34,655 bases of DNA from an uncultured Bacteroidales bacterium (GCA_937906165.1 CALCYA010000088.1:1-34655), one strand, 5' to 3'; numbered from the stretch's first letter, positions 14,758 to 23,893 are shown. Notes: generated by a model from the letters alone, not told the origin. Numbers and translations: made by a program.

Positions 14758-17163
14758 ATGGAAAAATATACGATAGAACTGTTTTTGCCCCTTGTCACCG
14801 ATGTTTTTGAGCGGTCGCAAGTAGAGCGTTTCCTCTCCCTTCCTCAGGTGAAGAAGGTGTGGCTCCTGAGTACATCAACTGTGGACGGGGGACTGCCTGA
14901 AAAGGTTTCCCTGATGCAGGCGGATTCTTTGCAGAAAAGTACACTTTTCAAAAGCATAGCAGAGTGTGCAACAGCAGATTATGTACTCTTTTTTGCAAAA
15001 GGGGATGCTGATGTCGATGTCGAGAAACTCTGTGCTTTTGTCGAGGCTCTCCCTGCTGATGCTTCTATGGGGTATTCCAACTACTTCAAAAGTGTTGACG
15101 GTGCTGCGGTAGAGGCTCCCACAATAGATTATCAGGCAGGCTCTCTGCGCAATGACTTTGACTTCGGGTCGCTTCTGCTTTTCAGGACAGCGGCCCTCAA
15201 ACACTATCTTGCAGCATCTCCGGATGATTATGAATATGCAGGACTCTATCAGTTGAGACTTGCCATGAGCAGGGTAGGGAAAATATATCATCATGATGGA
15301 TATGTCTATACTGAACCCGAACTCGATACCCGCAAGAGCGGCGAGAAACAGTTCGATTATGTGAATCCTGCACAGCGTAACGTACAGGTGGAAATGGAAC
15401 AGGTCTGCACTCATCACCTCAAGGCAATAGGTGCCTGGCTGCCACCTTGCAAGTATAGCGGAATAGACCTTTCCAACGGTGCTTTTCCTGTGGAGGCTTC
15501 GGTTGTCATTCCGGTTCTTAACCGTCGTTCAACGATTGCCGATGCAATAAATTCCGTTCTTGAACAGCAGGCATCCTTTGCGTTCAATATACTCGTTGTC
15601 GATAATCATTCTACAGACGGAACAAGCGAAATAATAGATTCTTTCGAGGATGACAGGGTGGTGCACATCATTCCCGAGAGCACCTCTCTCGGTATTGGAG
15701 GTTGCTGGAATCTCGCAGTGAACAGCGCGCAGTGCGGACGCTTTGCCGTACAGCTCGACAGCGACGACCTTTACAGTGACGGAAATACCCTGCAACATGT
15801 TGTGGACGAATTCTACAAGCAACGGTGTGCAATGCTTGTGGGCAGTTACCGTATATGTGATTTTGATCTCAATACGCTCCCTCCCGGGGTTATCGACCAC
15901 CGCGAGTGGACCGAGGAGAACGGACGTAACAATGCATTGCGTATCAATGGCCTCGGTGCTCCGCGCGCCTTCTACACCCCGGTAATACGTGAGGTGGGCT
16001 TCCCGAATGTGAGTTACGGCGAGGATTATGCTGTGGGGCTTGCAATATCACGCCGTTACCGCATCGGACGCATCTACGATGTCCTTTATCTGTGCCGACG
16101 TTGGGGTGGTAACTCCGATGCAGCTCTCTCCCATGAGAAGGTAAATGCCCATAATACATACAAGGATTCACTGCGTACGGCCGAACTTGAGGCGCGTCTT
16201 GAATTGGTTGAGTCGATGCGCACACCGGATGCAGATGAACTGGTGGGTTTCTTTGACAGGCAGTTGGCACAGTGGCCCGATGCCGCAGAACGCTATAAGT
16301 CTATTGAGAATGTGGAGGTCCGCGACCTTGGCAATGGCATTGTGTTGCAACACAATCCTGCCCGTGTGGTATCTACTGCGGCAAAAATGGATAAAGATTC
16401 GCTTGCTGCCCGCAAGTGCTTCCTCTGTGCCGGCAACAGGCCTGTGGAGCAGATGACAGAAAATGCTATGGGTTCGTTGGAACTCCTTGTGAACCCGTTC
16501 CCGATACTTCCGTATCATTTTACTCTGCCTATGAAGGAGCATGCTCCACAATTGTTGTTGCCTATGTATGCCGATATGCTGCATCTTGCCCACAAATGGC
16601 AAGGTATGGCGCTTTTCTACAATGGTGCCAAGTGCGGTGCTTCGGCTCCAGATCATGCGCATCTGCAGGCTGCTCCGCTTGAGAAGATACCTCTTTTCGG
16701 TGATTCCTGGAGCGAGACAGTTGCCGATGGGCTTGAACCGTTGCTTGTAGGTGAAGACGGTGCCATATATAACGTTTCAACGTATATTGTGCCTTTGTTC
16801 AGGATTGAGTCACGTAATGTGTCGCGCTCCGTGGAACTTCTTGAACGTCTTGTTGCTGCAATGCCTCTTGTCTGTGACGAACCGGAGCCGCGCATGAACG
16901 TCTTTGTCTACTATGCTCCTGGTGAAGGCTATGTGACAACTGTTGTGCCACGCTCAAATCACCGTCCTGCCTGTTATGGAGCAGAGGGTGATGCGCAGCG
17001 CATGGTAAGTCCGGGTGCCCTTGATATGGCCGGTCTTATGATAACTCCGCGTAAAGAGGATTTCTGTGCCATTGATGCCGGTGAGGCGTTGGCGATGTTG
17101 CAGGAAGTGGCGTTGTCGGCAGAAGATTCTGCTGTTGTTGTAGAAAATCTGATAGAGGAGTGA
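14758..17163 (+). CDS. Fusion: GT2-like + GT2 glycosyltransferase + DUF4922
   Basis: 801 residues in three parts. Residues 1-245 look like a worn GT-A fold: a strand VKKVWLLSTS, a helix with KSIAECATADYVLFFAKGDA and acidic GDADVD in place of the usual DxD. Residues 246-490 are a normal GT2 domain: ASVVIPVLNRRSTIADAINS, LVVDNHSTDGTSEI, the nucleotide/metal motif LDSDD (333-337) and YGEDYAVGLA. Residues about 500-801 match DUF4922, a HIT-related nucleotidyl transferase fold: CFLC at 554, a strand LLVNPFPILPYHFTL, and the HxHxQ site DHAHLQ (His633, His635, Gln637). HIT/GalT-like enzymes of this branch move nucleotidyl groups onto or off sugar phosphates, so the protein could make and use an activated sugar. 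No signal peptide or membrane helix is visible; it is cytoplasmic. The stop overlaps the ATG of the SpoIID gene (TGATG). Confidence 0.85.
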   Translation: MEKYTIELFLPLVTDVFERSQVERFLSLPQVKKVWLLSTSTVDGGLPEKVSLMQADSLQKSTLFKSIAECATADYVLFFAKGDADVDVEKLCAFVEALPADASMGYSNYFKSVDGAAVEAPTIDYQAGSLRNDFDFGSLLLFRTAALKHYLAASPDDYEYAGLYQLRLAMSRVGKIYHHDGYVYTEPELDTRKSGEKQFDYVNPAQRNVQVEMEQVCTHHLKAIGAWLPPCKYSGIDLSNGAFPVEASVVIPVLNRRSTIADAINSVLEQQASFAFNILVVDNHSTDGTSEIIDSFEDDRVVHIIPESTSLGIGGCWNLAVNSAQCGRFAVQLDSDDLYSDGNTLQHVVDEFYKQRCAMLVGSYRICDFDLNTLPPGVIDHREWTEENGRNNALRINGLGAPRAFYTPVIREVGFPNVSYGEDYAVGLAISRRYRIGRIYDVLYLCRRWGGNSDAALSHEKVNAHNTYKDSLRTAELEARLELVESMRTPDADELVGFFDRQLAQWPDAAERYKSIENVEVRDLGNGIVLQHNPARVVSTAAKMDKDSLAARKCFLCAGNRPVEQMTENAMGSLELLVNPFPILPYHFTLPMKEHAPQLLLPMYADMLHLAHKWQGMALFYNGAKCGASAPDHAHLQAAPLEKIPLFGDSWSETVADGLEPLLVGEDGAIYNVSTYIVPLFRIESRNVSRSVELLERLVAAMPLVCDEPEPRMNVFVYYAPGEGYVTTVVPRSNHRPACYGAEGDAQRMVSPGALDMAGLMITPRKEDFCAIDAGEALAMLQEVALSAEDSAVVVENLIEE

Positions 17164-18446
17164 TGAGGCGTATTGATGTCGGAATCTTGCGTGCGGCGGA
17201 GATAAAGTTCGATTTTATCGGTGGTTTTTGCTCCGGTGCACCGTTTTCTCTCAAAGATAATGTTGTCTCTGCTGTTGACGGCAAACTCTTATTCAACGGT
17301 TGCAGATATGATAGCCTGTGCTTTGTTCCAAAAGACGATGGCTCACGTTTTCTGTTGTATGATGTTGTCATTGGTGTCAATTTCCATTGGCAACGCAAAG
17401 AGAATCAGTTTTTTACCGGTGAGTTGCATTTTATCGTTGAAGACGGAGAGGTACGTGCCGTAAACCGTTTGCCGGTTGAGGATTATCTTGTAAGTGTCAT
17501 TTCAAGTGAGATGTCGGCAACATCATCTTTAGAACTTCTGAAAGCACACACTATAATATCCCGCAGTTGGCTCTATGCGCAGTTGCAACGGAGCGGAAAG
17601 GTGCAGCAGAGTGTGCTGGGATGGGAAAACGAAAATGAGATAATCCGTTGGTACGCACGTGAAGACCATACACTGTTCGACTTCTGTGCCGATGACCATT
17701 GCCAACGTTATCAGGGTGTTACACGTGCGGCTAATCCTAATGTGGAACGTGCTGTACGTGAAACGACAGATGTTGTGCTCATGTATGGTGACGAAGTTTG
17801 TGATGCCCGTTTCAGCAAATGTTGTGGCGGTGTCACAGAGCGTTTCTCGGCTTGTTGGGAAGACGAGGATTATGATTATCTCAAGGCGTTGCGTGATTGT
17901 GGAAATGATGAACCTTTACCGGATCTTACGGACGAAGAGACTGCCCGTGAATGGATTGAGAGTGCTCCGCCTTCATTCTGTTCGGCCGATGATTCTGCTG
18001 TACTGTCACAGGTACTCAACGGGTATGACCAGGAGACAAACGATTTCTACCGTTGGAGTGTGGAGTATACCCAAGAAGAACTCTCTAAGCTAATAAAGCG
18101 CCGCTCCGGTGTCGATTTCGGTACTATAATTGACTTGCAACCTGTCGAGCGTGCGGCCTCGGGGCGTCTCGTCAGACTGCGTGTAGTGGGCTCAAAACGC
18201 ACTCTGGTTGTCGGCAAGGAACTTGAAATCCGCCGTTGGTTATCGGAGTCGCACCTCTACAGTTCGGCTTTTGTGGTCGACAAGGTGGAAAAAGAGGGTG
18301 TTCCCCGCTTTGTTCTCAAGGGAGCAGGATGGGGGCACGGAGTGGGGCTTTGTCAGATCGGGGCGGCTGTCATGGGTGAAAAAGGTTATACATTTGAGCA
18401 AATTCTCAAACACTATTATCCTGGTGCAGTGTTGGAAAAGATATGA
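17163..18446 (+). CDS. SpoIID/LytB-domain protein without signal peptide
   Basis: 427 residues from the ATG at 17163, which overlaps the preceding stop by one base; GTG at 17160 is the only close alternative. The SpoIID domain is visible from about residue 95: LPVEDYLVSVISSEMSATSS, where Glu in SSEM is the family's catalytic acid, then LELLKAHTIISRSWLYAQL. Next comes DHCQRYQGVTRA, the site of a conserved Cys/zinc region. It ends with GWGHGVGLCQIGAAVMGEKG and ILKHYYPGA. SpoIID enzymes are lytic transglycosylases that cut denuded peptidoglycan strands outside the cytoplasm. Here the N-terminus (MRRIDVGILRAAEIKFDFIG) is not a signal peptide or anchor. Either export is non-classical or the domain has another substrate in the cytoplasm. 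Strict coupling to the fused transferase suggests a joint role. Confidence 0.85.
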   Translation: MRRIDVGILRAAEIKFDFIGGFCSGAPFSLKDNVVSAVDGKLLFNGCRYDSLCFVPKDDGSRFLLYDVVIGVNFHWQRKENQFFTGELHFIVEDGEVRAVNRLPVEDYLVSVISSEMSATSSLELLKAHTIISRSWLYAQLQRSGKVQQSVLGWENENEIIRWYAREDHTLFDFCADDHCQRYQGVTRAANPNVERAVRETTDVVLMYGDEVCDARFSKCCGGVTERFSACWEDEDYDYLKALRDCGNDEPLPDLTDEETAREWIESAPPSFCSADDSAVLSQVLNGYDQETNDFYRWSVEYTQEELSKLIKRRSGVDFGTIIDLQPVERAASGRLVRLRVVGSKRTLVVGKELEIRRWLSESHLYSSAFVVDKVEKEGVPRFVLKGAGWGHGVGLCQIGAAVMGEKGYTFEQILKHYYPGAVLEKI

Positions 18447-18509
18447 TTTCCCTTGATTTTTTGTTTGGAATGTTTGGTGATGTAATGCTCTTGATATCAG
18501 GATTTTATT

Positions 18510-18545
18510 GCGGTAAGAGGTGACGCTTCTTGCCGCTCTTTTTGC
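18510..18545 (+). terminator. Intrinsic terminator after the SpoIID gene
   Basis: Stem GCGGTAAGA (18510-18518) with TCTTGCCGC (18528-18536), nine pairs including one G-U, a 9-base loop, then TCTTTTTG. It separates the two-gene unit from the polysaccharide locus. Confidence 0.75.
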
Positions 18546-18597
18546 GTTTGTCCCAAATTGGATTTTTTTTGACCAAAAAAAAGTGTTTTCTTTGCAA

Positions 18598-18605
18598 TAT
18601 TTTTG
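18598..18605 (+). promoter_or_regulatory. Candidate -7 box of the polysaccharide operon
   Basis: TATTTTTG fits TAnnTTTG exactly and lies 44 bases before the ATG at 18650. The nearest TTTG that could serve as -33 element is 26 bases upstream (18568-18571), longer than usual, so the match is partial. No inverted repeats that would make this an invertible promoter were seen around it. Confidence 0.4.
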
Positions 18606-18649
18606 TTAAAAGCAAGTTATAATAATAACTTAATATACAAATATCGGGA

Positions 18650-19261
18650 ATGGCAGTTGTTGATGGAATGAATGCCTTTGAGCGTGCGGTAAAGCGTATC
18701 TTTGATTTCGTATGCTCTTTTCTGGGGATAGTTGTGCTGTCGCCTGTATTCCTGATTGTGTATGTTGCACTCCGAATCCAGAATGACGGCAGCGTCATTT
18801 TCAAACAGGAGCGAATTGGTTATAAGGGCAGGGCTTTCAATATCTACAAGTTCCGTACAATGTGCGTTGATTCGGAGCCTAATGGAAAACCGCAGTTGGC
18901 GGCAAAGGGTGACGGACGGCTTACGAAGGTGGGCAGGTTCCTGAGGGAGCATCATCTTGATGAGTTGCCCCAACTGTTCAATGTGCTCAAGGGTGATATG
19001 TCGTTTGTCGGTCCACGTCCCGAGCGGCAGTATTTTATTGACCGGATACGCAAGGCAAACCCCGATTATGACTATCTTTTCATGATCCGTCCCGGAATAA
19101 CATCTATGGCTACAATACATAACGGTTATACCGATACCTTGGACAAGATGCTGGTCCGTTTGCAGATGGACCTTGAGTATCTGCAGAAACGTTCGTTGTG
19201 GCTGGATTTGAAATTGATATTTACCACAGTGTTTTATATAGTTAACGGAAAAAAGTTTTGA
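18650..19261 (+). CDS. Initiating sugar-phosphate transferase (undecaprenyl-P)
   Basis: 203 residues, the size of the short single-domain bacterial phosphoglycosyl transferases (PglC/WcaJ catalytic domain). It transfers a sugar-1-phosphate from a UDP-sugar to undecaprenyl phosphate, the first committed step of repeat-unit assembly on the inner membrane. Residues 14-45 form the re-entrant hydrophobic helix (FDFVCSFLGIVVLSPVFLIV). The core follows: FKQERIGYKGRAFNIYKFRT, LTKVGRFLREHHLDELPQLF with the catalytic Asp-Glu pair, NVLKGDMSFVGPRPE, and IRPGITSMATI. The family motif is complete. It is the first gene of the locus, and its stop overlaps the next ATG by one base (TGATG). Confidence 0.93.
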   Translation: MAVVDGMNAFERAVKRIFDFVCSFLGIVVLSPVFLIVYVALRIQNDGSVIFKQERIGYKGRAFNIYKFRTMCVDSEPNGKPQLAAKGDGRLTKVGRFLREHHLDELPQLFNVLKGDMSFVGPRPERQYFIDRIRKANPDYDYLFMIRPGITSMATIHNGYTDTLDKMLVRLQMDLEYLQKRSLWLDLKLIFTTVFYIVNGKKF

Positions 19262-21777
19262 TGATGACAAAAAAAATAGTTTTTCTCTTTGCGTTGCTTC
19301 TCTCTTTCCAGTGGGTTGCAGCGCAATCTATCTCTGATGAGCAGGTTATCAAGATTGTGATGACCGAGAAAGAGAAGGGTAGTGACGAAAAGACAATTGC
19401 CCAGAAACTCTTGAGGCAGGGCGTTACTCCTGCACAACTTCGCCGTATCAAGGCCAAGTATGATCAGGAGCAGGAGGGGCTTGGGGCTGTGGATGTGACA
19501 GCCATAAAGAGAAACCGTCAGGCTGTTGACAAGAATGCTCCTGTCAAGGACCGCAGAGGAGAGAACTTCATGCTTCATGACGAGAAGGTCAAGTATAATA
19601 ATCTGCAGAAACGCGAGATGTTGCAGTCAGAGATGACGTTCCTGGATATCGATTCTGTGGTGTATTACAATAATCTGCTCAAGGAAAAAGAGGTCGTATA
19701 TGGACGTAACCTGTTCAACAACGAGTTGCTTACATTTGAGCCGGCAATGAATATACCGACACCGGCCGATTATGTACTTGGCGCAGGCGATCAGGTGATA
19801 ATTGATATCTGGGGTGCTTCACAGCAAAGTATAGACGGCGAGATTTCACCCGATGGCTTTGTTGTAGTAGAGGAGATCGGTCCCATCAAGTTGGCTGGTC
19901 TTACCGTTGCCGAGGCCAACGAATATGTCAAGGATATGCTTGGTGGGGATTATAACGGCTCTTCAATAACTCTGTCAGTGGGTACAACACGTAGTGTAAA
20001 GGTTGAGGTTGTAGGTGATGTCGTTACTCCTGGTTCTTATACCCTGAGTGCTTTTTCAACACTTTTCAATGCCCTTTATACAGCCGGCGGTATAAATGAT
20101 ATGGGTACCCTGCGTGAGATAAACGTGTTCCGAGGCGGAAAGTCCGTTGCTAAAATCGACGTTTATGACTACATTATCAATGGAAACAATGACGGTAATA
20201 TACGACTGCAGGACAATGACCTTATTGTAGTTGGCCCTTATGATGCTATAGTAAGTGTCGGCGGTAAGGTAAAGCGCCCTATGAGATATGAGATGAAAGA
20301 TGACGAGACCCTTTCCAAACTCCTTAATTTTGCAGGAAACTTTACAGGTGATGCCTTTACAAAGAATGTCAGGGTAATACGTAAGAGCGGACGTGAATAT
20401 TCGGTGCACACCGTGGAGAAAGGTGCATTCGCTTCATTCAAACTTTTTGATGGTGACTCGATATATGTGGATTCCATAATACCGCGTTTCTCGAATATGG
20501 TCGAGGTAAAGGGTGCTGTTTTCCACCCTGGAATGTATGAGACTGGAGGTAATATAAATACAGTGCTTGACCTCATTGATGCAGCCGACGGATTGCGCGA
20601 GGATGCATTTACCGCACGTGCCGTGATGCATCGCCGCAAACAAGATCGTCGTCTGGAAGTTCTGGCAGTGAATATCGAGGGCATAATGGCGGGTACTGTC
20701 CCTGATGTTGAGCTCCGTAAAGAAGATGTTCTTTTCATTCCGTCGGTGAATGACATGCGCGGCGAGGAGACACTCCGAATCAATGGCGAAGTAAATTTCC
20801 CCGGTGTGTACGAGTTTGCCGAGAATACTACAATTGAGGATTTTGTCCTTCAGGCTGGTGGCTTGACCAATGCTGCATCAATGGTGAAGGTAGACGTGTT
20901 CCGTCGCATCTATGACGCAAAGGCTTTGGCTGAGCAGGATACCATAACAAAGAATTTCAGTTTTGCCATAAAGGACGGTTTTGTGGTTGAGGGTGAGCCG
21001 GGCTTCCTGCTTGAACCTTTTGACGAGGTCCATGTGCGCAAGAGTCCTGTAAATTCAGTAACAATGAACGTGACAGTAGATGGTGCAGTGAACTTTGCAG
21101 GTGACTATGCAATGTACAGCCGAAACTACCGTCTTAGCGACCTTATCAATGCTGCCGGTGGTCTCTCGGAATTTGCATTCCCCGAGGGAGCACGTCTCTA
21201 TCGCAAGATGACGGACGAGGAGCGCGCACAACGCGAGAGTGTGATGAAACTATCTCAAATACAGATGTATGAGGAGAGTATGCGTTCCGAGAGTGATTAT
21301 GATATTACACTTGCCGATTCGTTGATGAACCTCAAACTTGAGCTGGGTGATGTCTATGCCGTTGCGATAAACCTTGAGATGGCAATTGAGAATCCGGGCG
21401 GTGTCGAGGATATCGTGTTGCGTGAGAGTGATGTTCTGACTGTTCCGCAATATACCAGCACTATCAAAATCAGTGGTGAGGTCCGTTATCCAATTACTCT
21501 CAATTACAAGAAAGGCGAGAAACTGAGCTATTATATCAAACGTGCCGGTGGTTACACCGATAGAGCAAAGAAGAGCGGTGTATATGCAATATACATGAAT
21601 GGCGGTGTGAGCGAGATCTCCAAACGTTCCAGCAATGATATAAAGCCCGGCTGTGAGATTGTGGTGCCAACAAAGAGTGCTGCAAAGAAACTCTCTACTG
21701 CTGAGATTGTGGCTATCGGCTCATCTACAGCTTCAATTGCCACAATGATTGTGACAATGGTCAATTTGATGAAATAA
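19261..21777 (+). CDS. Polysaccharide export (OPX/Wza-like) protein, six SLBB domains
   Basis: 838 residues from the ATG at 19261; an ATG one codon later is also possible. The signal peptide is MMTKKIVFLFALLLSFQWVA ending AQS. Residues 25-165 are charged and partly coiled-coil. A Poly_export domain begins near residue 170 (DYVLGAGDQVIIDIWGASQQ). Six SLBB-like modules start near residues 247, 329, 413, 505, 603 and 734, each with the pattern V.G.V..PG.Y followed by ...AGG. The last 30 residues are a hydrophobic helix (IVAIGSSTASIATMIVTMVN), probably a membrane anchor or pore helix. There is no lipobox Cys. This is far larger than E. coli Wza (about 380 residues) but typical for Bacteroidetes OPX proteins. 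It should form the periplasmic/outer-membrane channel for the polymer together with the Wzz-like protein. Confidence 0.92.
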   Translation: MMTKKIVFLFALLLSFQWVAAQSISDEQVIKIVMTEKEKGSDEKTIAQKLLRQGVTPAQLRRIKAKYDQEQEGLGAVDVTAIKRNRQAVDKNAPVKDRRGENFMLHDEKVKYNNLQKREMLQSEMTFLDIDSVVYYNNLLKEKEVVYGRNLFNNELLTFEPAMNIPTPADYVLGAGDQVIIDIWGASQQSIDGEISPDGFVVVEEIGPIKLAGLTVAEANEYVKDMLGGDYNGSSITLSVGTTRSVKVEVVGDVVTPGSYTLSAFSTLFNALYTAGGINDMGTLREINVFRGGKSVAKIDVYDYIINGNNDGNIRLQDNDLIVVGPYDAIVSVGGKVKRPMRYEMKDDETLSKLLNFAGNFTGDAFTKNVRVIRKSGREYSVHTVEKGAFASFKLFDGDSIYVDSIIPRFSNMVEVKGAVFHPGMYETGGNINTVLDLIDAADGLREDAFTARAVMHRRKQDRRLEVLAVNIEGIMAGTVPDVELRKEDVLFIPSVNDMRGEETLRINGEVNFPGVYEFAENTTIEDFVLQAGGLTNAASMVKVDVFRRIYDAKALAEQDTITKNFSFAIKDGFVVEGEPGFLLEPFDEVHVRKSPVNSVTMNVTVDGAVNFAGDYAMYSRNYRLSDLINAAGGLSEFAFPEGARLYRKMTDEERAQRESVMKLSQIQMYEESMRSESDYDITLADSLMNLKLELGDVYAVAINLEMAIENPGGVEDIVLRESDVLTVPQYTSTIKISGEVRYPITLNYKKGEKLSYYIKRAGGYTDRAKKSGVYAIYMNGGVSEISKRSSNDIKPGCEIVVPTKSAAKKLSTAEIVAIGSSTASIATMIVTMVNLMK

Positions 21778-21794
21778 AATTGTTTTATAGTCAT

Positions 21795-23384
21795 ATGGAT
21801 TGCTCTCTCTGGCATACAATAAGAAAAATCGTAGTTGTCGGTCTGCTTCTGATGCAGGTCGACGGCTTTGCGCAGAGCGGGGTTGACATAAACCAGTTTG
21901 TGCAGCTGAATACCATCCTTTCCGACGGTGACAACGCACCTTTCTGGCTCACTGCCAACAGACAGGGCCTCTCTTCGCTTAATACATCAAACGGTTATGC
22001 ACGCTATGGTATGCGCGTTGACGGAAATTTGGGCGGTGGCAAAGACTGGGAATATAAGGCCGAAGCTGATGTTGTGGCCGGATACAACCAACGGAATTCT
22101 GTATCGTTGCACCAATTGTATGCCGGAATATCCTGGCGCTGGCTTTGTATGAATATAGGTGTCAAGGAGAGAACTGCCGAAATGCGTTCTTCGGGGGTGT
22201 TGGCCGGAAACGGGGATTTTAAGACCTTGTATGGCCGTGCCCTTTCGGAATTGGGTTCGGGCGGCCTGCTATATAGCGGTAACAGTGCGCCTGTACCACA
22301 GATATGTATTGAGGTTCCGGAGTATGTAGAGATTCCGGGTACAGGTTCATGGCTTAAACTACGTGGACATATCGCATACGGAATATTTCTTGACCATAAT
22401 TTCCAGAAGGACTTTACTACATCAAATCCATCGGCCAAATATGCCAAGAACGTAATGTATCATAGCAAGGCGCTCTTCATGAAACTCGGTAATGCCGAAA
22501 AGTTCCCTCTTGAGGTTGAAGGCGGTCTTGAGATGAGGGCTCAGTTCGGAGGTGATTTCTATACCCACGCAAAAGGCAAGTATCTGAGTATGCCACGCGG
22601 TATAAAGGATTACTTCAAGGCATTCATCCCTCTTAGCGGTGATGAGACAACTCCCACTCCGGAGCAAGCGAATATTTCCGGTAACCAGATTGGTAACTGG
22701 CATCTGGCATTTACACTCAAGACAAAACCTGTGGATATAAGGTTGTATGGCGAGCATCTCTTTGAGGATTTCTCACAGCTCTTCTTCTTTGAGTACCAGA
22801 CGAACCGTGAAGGAAAGCGCAAGATAACCTATTATCCCTGGAAAGATATACAGATAGGTGTTTCTGTTACAAACAAAACCGGTTATCTGAAGTTTATCTC
22901 TACCGTACAGTATGAGTACACCTCCATGTATGACCAGAGCGGTGCCGGGTATAATGACCCCAATGATTACTTCAGTGAGCAGATGGACGGTGCCGACGAT
23001 TATTACAACCATTCGATATACCCGGGATGGCATAACTACGGCATGGGAATAGGAAATCCTTTGGCCTTTTCGCCATTGTACAACAGCAATGGCACGCTGG
23101 TGTTCCGTGGAAACCGATTCAAGGCGCATAACGTAGGAGTTAACGGTAAGTTTGCCCGCAATGAACAGTTCAAGTACAGGTTACTGTATACATACAGCGA
23201 GAACTGGGGAACCTATTTCAATCCTTTTAACGAGAAGAAATATACGACATCTTTGCTTGCAGATATTGTATTCGCTCCAAGCGAGAAGTGGGCTGTCTCA
23301 TTCTCTTTTGCATATGACAAAAGTAATCATATCGGAGAGAATTGGGGAGCAATGTTGTCACTTGCAAGGTTTGGACTCTTTTAA
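21795..23384 (+). CDS. Wzi-like capsule assembly outer-membrane barrel
   Basis: 529 residues from the ATG at 21795, 17 bases after the export gene. A TTG at 21780 would only add a few residues before the signal peptide. N-terminus: WHTIRKIVVVGLLLMQVDGF ending AQSG. The rest alternates short strands rich in aromatic residues and ends in Phe (LSLARFGLF), as outer-membrane barrels do. The opening of the mature protein, NTILSDGDNAPFWLTANRQG, and RYGMRVDGNLGGG match the Caps_assemb_Wzi family. In E. coli, Wzi is an outer-membrane lectin that holds capsule at the cell surface. Its place right after the export gene fits attachment or final export of this polymer. Confidence 0.88.
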   Translation: MDCSLWHTIRKIVVVGLLLMQVDGFAQSGVDINQFVQLNTILSDGDNAPFWLTANRQGLSSLNTSNGYARYGMRVDGNLGGGKDWEYKAEADVVAGYNQRNSVSLHQLYAGISWRWLCMNIGVKERTAEMRSSGVLAGNGDFKTLYGRALSELGSGGLLYSGNSAPVPQICIEVPEYVEIPGTGSWLKLRGHIAYGIFLDHNFQKDFTTSNPSAKYAKNVMYHSKALFMKLGNAEKFPLEVEGGLEMRAQFGGDFYTHAKGKYLSMPRGIKDYFKAFIPLSGDETTPTPEQANISGNQIGNWHLAFTLKTKPVDIRLYGEHLFEDFSQLFFFEYQTNREGKRKITYYPWKDIQIGVSVTNKTGYLKFISTVQYEYTSMYDQSGAGYNDPNDYFSEQMDGADDYYNHSIYPGWHNYGMGIGNPLAFSPLYNSNGTLVFRGNRFKAHNVGVNGKFARNEQFKYRLLYTYSENWGTYFNPFNEKKYTTSLLADIVFAPSEKWAVSFSFAYDKSNHIGENWGAMLSLARFGLF

Positions 23385-23394
23385 AGATTAAGGT

Positions 23395-23808
23395 ATGAGA
23401 AGTAAACTGTTGATATTGTTTATGTCGCTTTGCCTTCTCTCTTGCGAGAAGGTTTATATAAACGGTGACCTTGACGGAATGTGGAAACTGCAAACTGTGG
23501 AGACCACAGACACGACTATATGCCCACAGAATATATACTACTCCTTCCAACGTCATCTGGTTATGTTAGGAGAACATTTTGACACGGGTTTTCCAAACTA
23601 TTATCTGGCGCAGTTTGACCGTGAGGGTGATATGTTGGTCATGAGCAACTTCTATAAGTGGCCGGTAAATCTGGGTATATGTGACAAGGAAGAACTGAAG
23701 AAATATTTCATTTTCAGTGATACTGTAAATTTCATTGTCGAGGTGTTGGATGAAGAGGTGTTGGTGATGCGTGACGGCAACAGAGCCTACAATTTTAAAA
23801 AATGGTAG
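23395..23808 (+). CDS. Small lipocalin-like lipoprotein
   Basis: 137 residues. The lipoprotein signal is MRSKLLILFMSLCLLSC with Cys17, followed by EKVYINGDLDGMWKLQTVET. The GMWKL opening and the alternating strands ending in MRDGNRAYNFKKW resemble the DUF4847/lipocalin-like families of Bacteroidetes. No catalytic motif is visible. It starts 10 bases after the Wzi-like gene with AAGG just upstream of the ATG, so it belongs to the same transcript. Lying between the Wzi-like barrel and the chain-length regulator, it may be an accessory of export or barrel assembly. That role is inferred from position only. Confidence 0.75.
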   Translation: MRSKLLILFMSLCLLSCEKVYINGDLDGMWKLQTVETTDTTICPQNIYYSFQRHLVMLGEHFDTGFPNYYLAQFDREGDMLVMSNFYKWPVNLGICDKEELKKYFIFSDTVNFIVEVLDEEVLVMRDGNRAYNFKKW

Positions 23809-23893
23809 AATCCTTTGCAGGGTTTGTGTTGCAGAAATAATAAGTTAATACGAAATATTACAGGAGCTCGGCTCCTTTGATTCATTAATAGAT

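Noticed and set aside
18447..18649. Invertible promoter as found at Bacteroides capsule loci
   Set aside because: No pair of inverted repeats flanks the promoter region, and no UpxY/UpxZ-like genes or recombinase are present.
23862..23876. Small hairpin AGGAGC-TCG-GCTCCT before the Wzz-like gene
   Set aside because: Only six pairs with a short T run in the middle of an operon; an attenuator is possible but not supported.
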